Positions 18,311 to 23,480 of a stretch of 23,480 bases of DNA are shown one piece after another. The translations under genes were made by a program, and so were the position numbers. The DNA is taken from NCBI GenBank assembly GCA_036939755.1, contig JALLAZ010000098.1, forward strand, positions 1-23,480, in the 5' to 3' direction. Source of the DNA: Stephanodiscus triporus. Taxonomy: Eukaryota; Bacillariophyta; Thalassiosirophyceae; Thalassiosirales; Thalassiosiraceae. How positions within the stretch are numbered: position 1 is the stretch's first letter; each line of letters opens with the position of its first letter. Below the pieces are notes generated by a model. It was given only the letters and a program-made list of their open reading frames with translations, ran no database searches and was not told where the DNA came from.

Positions 18311-19122
18311 TTAGTTGGGCCCGGAGAAGTCGAGAAGTCCCTTGTGAAGGAGGAACGTCTGGTGGGTGGCCCCGATGAAGGCGATCATGGCGAGACGGCA
18401 GTGCACGATCTCCTGCGTGAATCTCTTTTGCTTGTCCGCCTCGGACATGTTCGCCCATCCGGGGCCCTCCCATCCCCTCAGCACGCCCGGCCTGCTCGAT
18501 CCGTTGAAGGTCTCGTCCCAGTTCGCGAGCTCGACGATCCCGATGGCGAACAGGGTCTGGACGTTCGATCCGAACCCTACGGACGAGATGGCCTCCCACG
18601 GGTCGGTCGTCGCGTACGCGGCGCCGGGGAGGTGGGGTCCGTACTCCTGCCACACCATGCCGAGGACCGCGAGCATGCACACGCGTCCGTGCTTCAGCTC
18701 GGACCAGCGGGCGTAACGCAGGTCGGTCTGGATGTCCGACAGTCCCATGGGATCGAATCCCATGTCCCCAACCATCGACCCGTCGAGCTTCTCGGGGACG
18801 GTGAGGAAGGGGATGGACTTGGACATCGCGGAGAGCGCCGTGGAGGACGGTCCCTGCGAGGGGGGGGGGAGTTGGATGGGGAAGGAGGGGGGGGATGACG
18901 TTTTAACGATGGATTATTAGCGGGAGCCGTGCGATGCGAAAATGTATTCGTCCTCGGCGATCAGCGACGGCAAATCTGCCGAAAAATGGGGGGGGGGGTT
19001 CCAGGCGACGCCTTTTAATTTCCCAAGACGAGGCTGAAATTTACCCAGGCGACACTCACCACTTGAGCGGGAGCGAACGCGGCGGCAGTGGCCAAGGCGG
19101 AGGCGAGGATAACGGACTTCAT
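18311..19122 (-). CDS. Light-harvesting complex protein (fucoxanthin-chlorophyll a/c type), plastid-targeted
   Basis: This two-exon gene encodes 201 aa. Exon 1 is 19122-19060 (21 codons) and exon 2 is 18853-18311. The 206-bp phase-0 intron has donor GTGAGT and a C-rich acceptor tract. The start MKSVILASALATAAAFAPAQ is a signal peptide followed by the AFAP motif that directs diatom proteins across the four plastid membranes. The mature protein shows the LHC fold: GFDPMGLS at 53-60, helix 1 with the chlorophyll-binding ELKHGR at 73-78, a middle helix (TLFAIGIVELANW), and helix 3 with EIVHCRLAM at 169-177. It acts as a thylakoid antenna. The segment LPGAAYATTDPWEAISSVGFG and the EIVHCR helix 3 look more like an Lhcr or deviant LHC than a main Lhcf. 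The subgroup is uncertain; the superfamily is not. Confidence 0.93.
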
Positions 19123-19511
19123 GGCTGCGGGTTGGTTTGGTTTGGGTGTTGGGCGTTGGGGGAATACACAGACTGATAGTGGCGGGGTCCCATCTCACAC
19201 AGAGTACATCTAGATACCAACGTCACGTTTTGGATTTGCTTCAAGAATGAGAACGAGGCCGGGCGGGCGCGCCGGGCGGGGCTTCTGGGAAGGCGGGAAG
19301 GAAGCTAATAAAGAGAACATAAATCATTGTTTGTAGGAGTACCGATACTTTCTGTCTTTTGAGAACTTAACAATAAATACTACCGAAAAGTCATTTCTAT
19401 CGTACTCTTAATAAGATATTTGCATAGCCCTATCACTTCATCATTGTCCCGCGGCTTTTATGGTAGCCGGGGCGCGAGAATTTGACACTATTATTAACCA
19501 ACCTCGCTTCC
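19123..19511. promoter_or_regulatory. Divergent promoter region (light-harvesting gene / rhaM)
   Basis: The light-harvesting gene reads leftward and rhaM rightward from this 389-bp gap. I see a GC-rich block at about 19258-19305 and an AT-rich block at 19306-19440, but no identifiable regulatory site. Confidence 0.4.
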
Positions 19512-19826
19512 ATGATACGAAAAGCATTCGTAATGTCTGTCCATCCCGGCCTCGAGGACGAATATCGGCGTCGGCATTCGCCGATTTGGCCGGAGTTGGA
19601 GGATGTGTTGAAGGCCCACGGCGTCTCGAACTACTCGATATTTCTCCATCCGGAAACGCTCCAGCTTTTCGGCTACGCGGAGATCGAAGACGAGGCGCAG
19701 TGGGCGGCGATCGCCCAGACGGATGTGTGCCGTCGATGGTGGGCGCACATGCGAGAGGTTATGCCTAGCAATCCAGATAACAGCCCGGTTTCGTTGGCAC
19801 TCGGAGAGGTGTTTCACATGGATTGA
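19512..19826 (+). CDS. rhaM: L-rhamnose mutarotase (RhaM/YiiL family)
   Basis: This intronless gene encodes 104 aa, the same length as enterobacterial RhaM. An upstream in-frame TTG at 19482 is not a likely eukaryotic start; the ATG at 19512 gives MIRKAFVM, the usual start of bacterial RhaM. The enzyme interconverts the alpha and beta anomers of L-rhamnose. Tyr18 and His22, active-site residues as I recall for E. coli RhaM, fall at the same numbers here ([14 protein letters not shown]). The block [10 protein letters not shown] and the C-terminal [10 protein letters not shown] are also family signatures. No other rhamnose gene is adjacent. Rhamnose is common in diatom extracellular polysaccharides, so a role in sugar turnover is plausible but inferred. 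No targeting peptide is visible, so it is probably cytosolic. The strong resemblance to proteobacterial RhaM suggests horizontal origin. Confidence 0.93.
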   Translation: MIRKAFVMSVHPGLEDEYRRRHSPIWPELEDVLKAHGVSNYSIFLHPETLQLFGYAEIEDEAQWAAIAQTDVCRRWWAHMREVMPSNPDNSPVSLALGEVFHMD

Positions 19827-20032
19827 CGGCGAATGTTGTTGTTCAATAGCTTGATGGAGGAAGTCTTCTCGGGCTGAGATCCAATCAGCAGATAAATGAG
19901 AAACAATTGATTTATAATTTAGGTTCTCTATGCAGATAAATTATGTTATGCTTCTCCATCGTTCAGGATCGAATTATCAGCAAAATCACTTCTCTCTTCT
20001 TGGTGCCATATCTACCAGCTGATATCTATTAC
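19827..20032. other. Convergent 3' intergenic region (rhaM / acyltransferase)
   Basis: This AT-rich 206-bp gap lies between two convergent genes. It contains AATAAA-like sequence close to the acyltransferase stop at about 20034-20040 and nothing else I can support. Confidence 0.4.
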
Positions 20033-21547
20033 CTAAATAAATTTAAGTTGCCGAGCTCCGTACCCAGCGTCGTGTTTGTGGCGCTCAAACAATAATTCAA
20101 GCTCCTCTAAGAATACACCATGCCATTTATCAACTAGTTCTTGCGTGACATTGTCTCCTTCCTTAGGCATATCAATGGCTGCAGTTGATGAGTTACGGGG
20201 TTTGACGGGATTAGGTCGCCTCTTCATGATTTCATGATCCAGGATTAGTCAGTAATTGTGTTAATAGACTTCTCTTACCTCGTCCGATTACAACATGTGA
20301 CTTTCTTGGGTGGGGTATTCCAAAGGGAATACCCCATCGTCCCCAAAATACAAGGGGTGCGAACCCAACGGCCCTCGATATCTTCTCTACGAACTGACCA
20401 CGAGGAAGCCAGTACCCGTAGCTACCGTCTAAATTGAATGCAAAGACTGGAACAACCGGAGACCCAGTTGTCAATGCGAGTTTTATGAATCCCTTACGCT
20501 CTTTGATGTACAACACCAACTCATTAGGCTTAGCTGGATCTAGCCTCAATACCTCCTGTACTCCTCCCTGCCAAATTGTCGTTACCACCACGTAAACGTA
20601 TGAGCTATAAAATCACGTTCAGTCAATTCATAGTGCGATACAAAAGCTTACCGGGCTAAATGCAAATGATTTACCACTGTGTAGCCTACTTAAAAACGTC
20701 CGCTTATCAACTAACGTATTAATTATATAAAGTTGACGTTATTAGCATTGAAGAGTAATCTCAACAGGTTTGAATCAAACAATTTGAACGCAATCAGTTG
20801 TTCTTACCGGACAGCCCCTTAACCCATGAATAAACATGTCTGAGGAAAGGAATGCTGAAAATAGCTGAAGTCATCAGGGCGGTTCCTTCCTCGCCAATCT
20901 TGCCAGGCAATCGCCGCAGTGATGGACTGAAGGCAAAGATAGAGTACGGAAGCTAAATATGATAGTGACAGAAACAGGAAGGACGTATCATAGTATTATT
21001 CATCAAGTTATCACCATCATAAGAATCAGTTCTATAAATCATGATAAAATCTCACCATATCATGCGGGTTGAATGCAAATATGAGTGCTTTGTTTTGTTC
21101 GGAATGGCGAATGAGATCGTCTTCGTCCTCTATCACCGTTTTAAGGCCTTATGGATAATCATTGGATAATCATGTGAGACATAGTTTGACAAAAATAGAA
21201 GAAATAAGCATAATGAAAGTGGGAGCACTCTCACCGAAGTATTTTTCAGCTTGAATCATTAGCCAATCGCCCATTCGATATCCTAATGTGCCTGGAAAAT
21301 TCACCGGCAACACCAACGATAATGTCATCAAACCAACGATGACCATGCGCTGCCATTTACCGGCGAGGAAGATAGCGTACAGTATCATCCACAAGATGAA
21401 TCCGTTCCACCCAAGCCAAAGAGTAACACCGATGGTTGGGAAGATGCCCGAATCTTGTGGCGTCTCGGTGATCTTCCATTTCGATTTATCGCAGGTCTTG
21501 CCGCTGCTGCCTTCTTCTGGCAGCGGTTTACTGGTGGTGTCGCCCAT
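20033..21547 (-). CDS. DGAT2: DGAT2-family acyltransferase (putative diacylglycerol acyltransferase)
   Basis: Six exons (21547-21235, 21147-21056, 20952-20808, 20710-20652, 20567-20279, 20178-20033) sum to 1,044 bp and 347 aa, a normal size for the family. DGAT2 enzymes make triacylglycerol from diacylglycerol and acyl-CoA at the ER. N-terminal hydrophobic spans at about 35-90 fit membrane anchoring. Family blocks rebuilt across the joins are: PGTLGYR; ALIFAFNPHDM; IPFLRHVYSW; the SP|GGVQEV equivalent of PGG-QE; KERKGFIKLALTTGSPVVPVF; WGRWGIPFG; VVIGR|AIDMPK; LFERHK. The last join uses the CTGCAG acceptor ending at 20179; the nearer AAG acceptor would give an early stop. The usual HPHG motif reads NPHD at residues 131-134, losing a conserved His. 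Substrate could therefore differ from a standard DGAT. Confidence 0.9.
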
Positions 21548-22257
21548 CGAAGGCTACAGTAATTCGCTTCTTACACTATTTTTTATTAATGATGGTGAGG
21601 GGGCTGACCAAACCGTAATATCTACCACCAGAGCCCAGAGCCACTCCCTCTGGTATGATCCCATGCCCGGCCCATCCTCTCCGATCCGCGTCGTTCCGTC
21701 GGCGCGTTGTTCAAACCACGTCTAAACTTTCCCGCCAAAACCTCAGCACACAGAAGAAAGTGGAAGATTCAGTTCAGTCTTTCGTAGGACATTGGAAATG
21801 AGACATAAGACACCAGACAACGCGGAGATCTTTCCAGACCCACGCACGAGACATGAGACATGATGTTGGTGGCACCACCTGTTGCCGAAGAACACATCAA
21901 TATGAGTTCATCTCCTGCTCAGACAACGATACCTATGTTGATTAGAGGTGCGGACTACGACACCGATGTTGATTAGAAGTGCGCTCTTAAAGTCTACCCA
22001 TTGACCTGTTATATCAAAGTAGAGAATGCTTTTAATAGCTTCAAACTAGACAAAGAAACCTCCCAAGCACTGTAGCGCACAAAACATTCATTTCCTCAAA
22101 AGTGCTAGATGAAGAAATAGATACTCGTTTCCTAATAAAAACTGCCAGCATCTTTTGATTGATCGCGTTTCTTCCGACCCTCCAAGCGGACATACTCCCA
22201 CAATCTATCCTCAACGTTTAACGTGATGACGCCCACTCCCGCGAATGTTCCCACAAA
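21548..22257. other. Intergenic region with a short direct repeat
   Basis: This 710-bp gap separates the acyltransferase start from the 3' end of the VTC1-like gene and should hold the acyltransferase promoter. A 27-bp direct repeat occurs at 21926-21952 and 21957-21983 (shared core ATGTTGATTAGA-GTGCG). There is no supported gene. Confidence 0.5.
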
Positions 22258-23106
22258 TCACATCAAAGTGTACAGCTTAATCGAAAATTGAGTTACAATT
22301 GAGAGCATGAGAATTACCGTCAGGACCGTTGGGCCGGTGATGTCAACATATGGACCAGGTGCCTTTCTACGAATCATGCTTGCCCTCCTCGAATCTAAAT
22401 ATTTTTCACGATATGAATGGTGATGGTTGTCACGGAGAAGGGATGCAAAAATTGGTGAGAGCCGTCTAGCTAAAAAGGAGACCATGCAACAGAGTGCGCG
22501 ACAAGCCCCGCCGAATACATCTCACTTACACTGCATCATAGCGTAAATGATGAACGATATCGACACTGGGAGCAGCACGATTCCGTACAACTGGTTCGCG
22601 ACGGAGTGTTGACGGGAATCGGAAAACGCGACGATCGCCACGCTCGCGCCGGCCAGGATGACCGACACGTGCATCCACGCCAGGAACGTCCTCTCGTTCG
22701 CGAAGAAGACCTTGGGATCGATCTTCACCGGCGCCTTGCGGGGGAAGGCGTCGATGCCGCCGCCGCCGCCGACCCCCCCCCCCGCGCCGCCCATGGCGGC
22801 GAAGGCGTTCGATTTCTTCCCAACGTTCTTGAAGAATTCGAGCCATCCTGCGGGTCCCTTGGCGGCCCTGGAGGACGATCGCAACGAGCCCGCCGATACG
22901 GGACGGGGTGTGAATTGATCGGGGACGCTTCCCTCGGGGAGGGTCTCGATTTCCTCGGCGTCCACGGCCGCCTGGGAGATGGCGATGGATACCTGACGCG
23001 AATCGATCGATTTCTGGCGCTCCAGGAAGTAGACGGTAGATTTGTCCCCTATGGCGTTCGACGGGGGGGTGCTCCCGCCCATCAAAGGCGTCTTTTCGGA
23101 AGCCAT
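22258..23106 (-). CDS. VTC1: VTC1-like DUF202 membrane protein (vacuolar transporter chaperone complex)
   Basis: Exon 1 is 23106-22530 and exon 2 is 22394-22258. The 135-bp phase-1 intron (donor GTAAGT, acceptor TTTAG) joins YAMMQ|YSRRASMIRRK. The 237-aa product has a Ser- and Gly-rich, mainly hydrophilic N-terminal region of about 135 residues, then the DUF202/VTC1 core: KIDPKVFFANERTFLAWMH, two membrane spans, RRASMIRRK--GPYVDITGPTVL, and a third span to the C-terminus. In yeast, Vtc1 forms the membrane part of the complex that makes polyphosphate and moves it into the vacuole. The conserved Lys/Glu/Arg of VFFANERTF and the Arg after the second span are present. Yeast Vtc1 lacks such a long N-terminal extension; the extension has no SPX or polymerase domain, so this subunit would need a VTC4-like partner. 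A vacuolar or acidocalcisome site is inferred. Confidence 0.92.
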
Positions 23107-23480
23107 GGTTTGGACTTGATAGAGTAGGCGATTATCGCCGGTGGTGTTGTGATGAAGTACCTACTGTATGGTAGAATGTCCAGCGGCGATCGCGATCCCA
23201 CTGGGTTTCCCAATCAACTCTGTGAATCTCAGGAGAATCAACCGCAATTAGCGTTATGGTAAAATGCATGTAAGTATTATGGTGGTTCTCATGTTGCACT
23301 TTAGTTAAGGTAAATCGATCTACTGCGTATTTTTTATAGACTGTTTTGACCTTTTACAGAACACTCAAACAGCGCTCAACACCTTGCGCTTGCACAAGAG
23401 AGTCCCACTGGGTTTCCCAATCAATCTCTGTGAATCTCAGGAGAATCAACCGCAATTAGCGTTATGGTAAAATGCATGTA
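23107..23480. other. Upstream region of VTC1-like gene, right window edge
   Basis: The first ~90 bp should contain the VTC1-like promoter. The rest is occupied by two copies of a direct repeat described separately. There is no gene. Confidence 0.5.
23196..23480. repeat. Direct repeat, ~78 bp copies about 207 bp apart, open at the window end
   Basis: The sequence from 23196 to 23272 (starting TCCCACTGGGTTTCCCAATC and ending GGTAAAATGCATGTA) recurs at 23403-23480 with a single extra T. The second copy is cut by the window edge, so the true unit may be longer and may be a ~207-bp tandem repeat. Confidence 0.93.

Noticed and set aside
19482..19511. Upstream extension of rhaM
   Set aside because: It begins with TTG, an unlikely start in a eukaryote, while the ATG at 19512 matches the normal family start exactly.
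20179..20278. Apparent frame break in the acyltransferase between exons 5 and 6
   Set aside because: The closest acceptor (AAG ending at 20222) gives a stop, which first suggested a pseudogene. The CTGCAG acceptor ending at 20179 restores VVIGR|AIDMPK and the full frame, so the gene is intact.
1..23480. tRNA or rRNA genes
   Set aside because: I looked for T-loop-like GGTTCGA-type sequence with matching acceptor arms. The few hits (for example near 10123 and 14610) lie in coding DNA and do not fold into a cloverleaf. A tRNAscan run would settle this.

Overview
The window looks like nuclear DNA of a diatom, most likely a centric (Thalassiosirales-like) species. The evidence is a fucoxanthin-chlorophyll-type light-harvesting protein whose presequence carries the stramenopile AFAP-type plastid motif, a second plastid-type presequence (VGAF/SSP), short GT-AG introns with GTGAGT or GTAAG donors, an AKSAKSAK-rich secreted protein of silaffin-like composition, and a decayed member of a family I remember as much expanded in diatoms. 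All calls come from reading the sequence; no search was run.

Layout. (1) 1-797: the 5' part of a secreted Lys/Ser-rich protein gene, minus strand, running off the left edge. (2) 1393-6922: two near-identical intronless EF-hand/transmembrane genes on the plus strand, either side of a three-exon M3 oligopeptidase on the minus strand. (3) 6923-11756: an AT-rich accessory stretch. It holds a frameshifted pseudogene, a small family of secreted proteins (one intact copy minus, one diverged copy plus, one broken copy plus), a ~0.9-kb inverted duplication carrying the intact and broken copies, and a long foldback hairpin between the arms. (4) 11757-16818: one five-exon minus-strand gene for a ~1,549-aa plastid-type protein with four copies of a ~62-aa domain I cannot name, plus amphipathic and coiled-coil repeats. 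(5) 17143-23106: a compact housekeeping block with LSM3, a light-harvesting protein, an L-rhamnose mutarotase very like bacterial RhaM, a six-exon DGAT2-family acyltransferase, and a VTC1-like polyphosphate-complex protein. (6) The right edge holds two copies of a repeat about 207 bp apart.

These are independent eukaryotic genes, not an operon. Several relate to plastid, storage or wall physiology: light harvesting, plastid scaffold-like protein, triacylglycerol synthesis, polyphosphate, rhamnose, and possibly biosilica. The best discovery candidates are the four-copy domain protein, the inverted duplication with its hairpin, the gene-conversion pattern in the EF-hand pair, the DGAT2-like enzyme with NPHD where HPHG is expected, and the bacterial-like rhamnose mutarotase. 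Exon joins were deduced by eye. For each multi-exon gene the summed exons are divisible by three and rebuild family motifs across the junctions.
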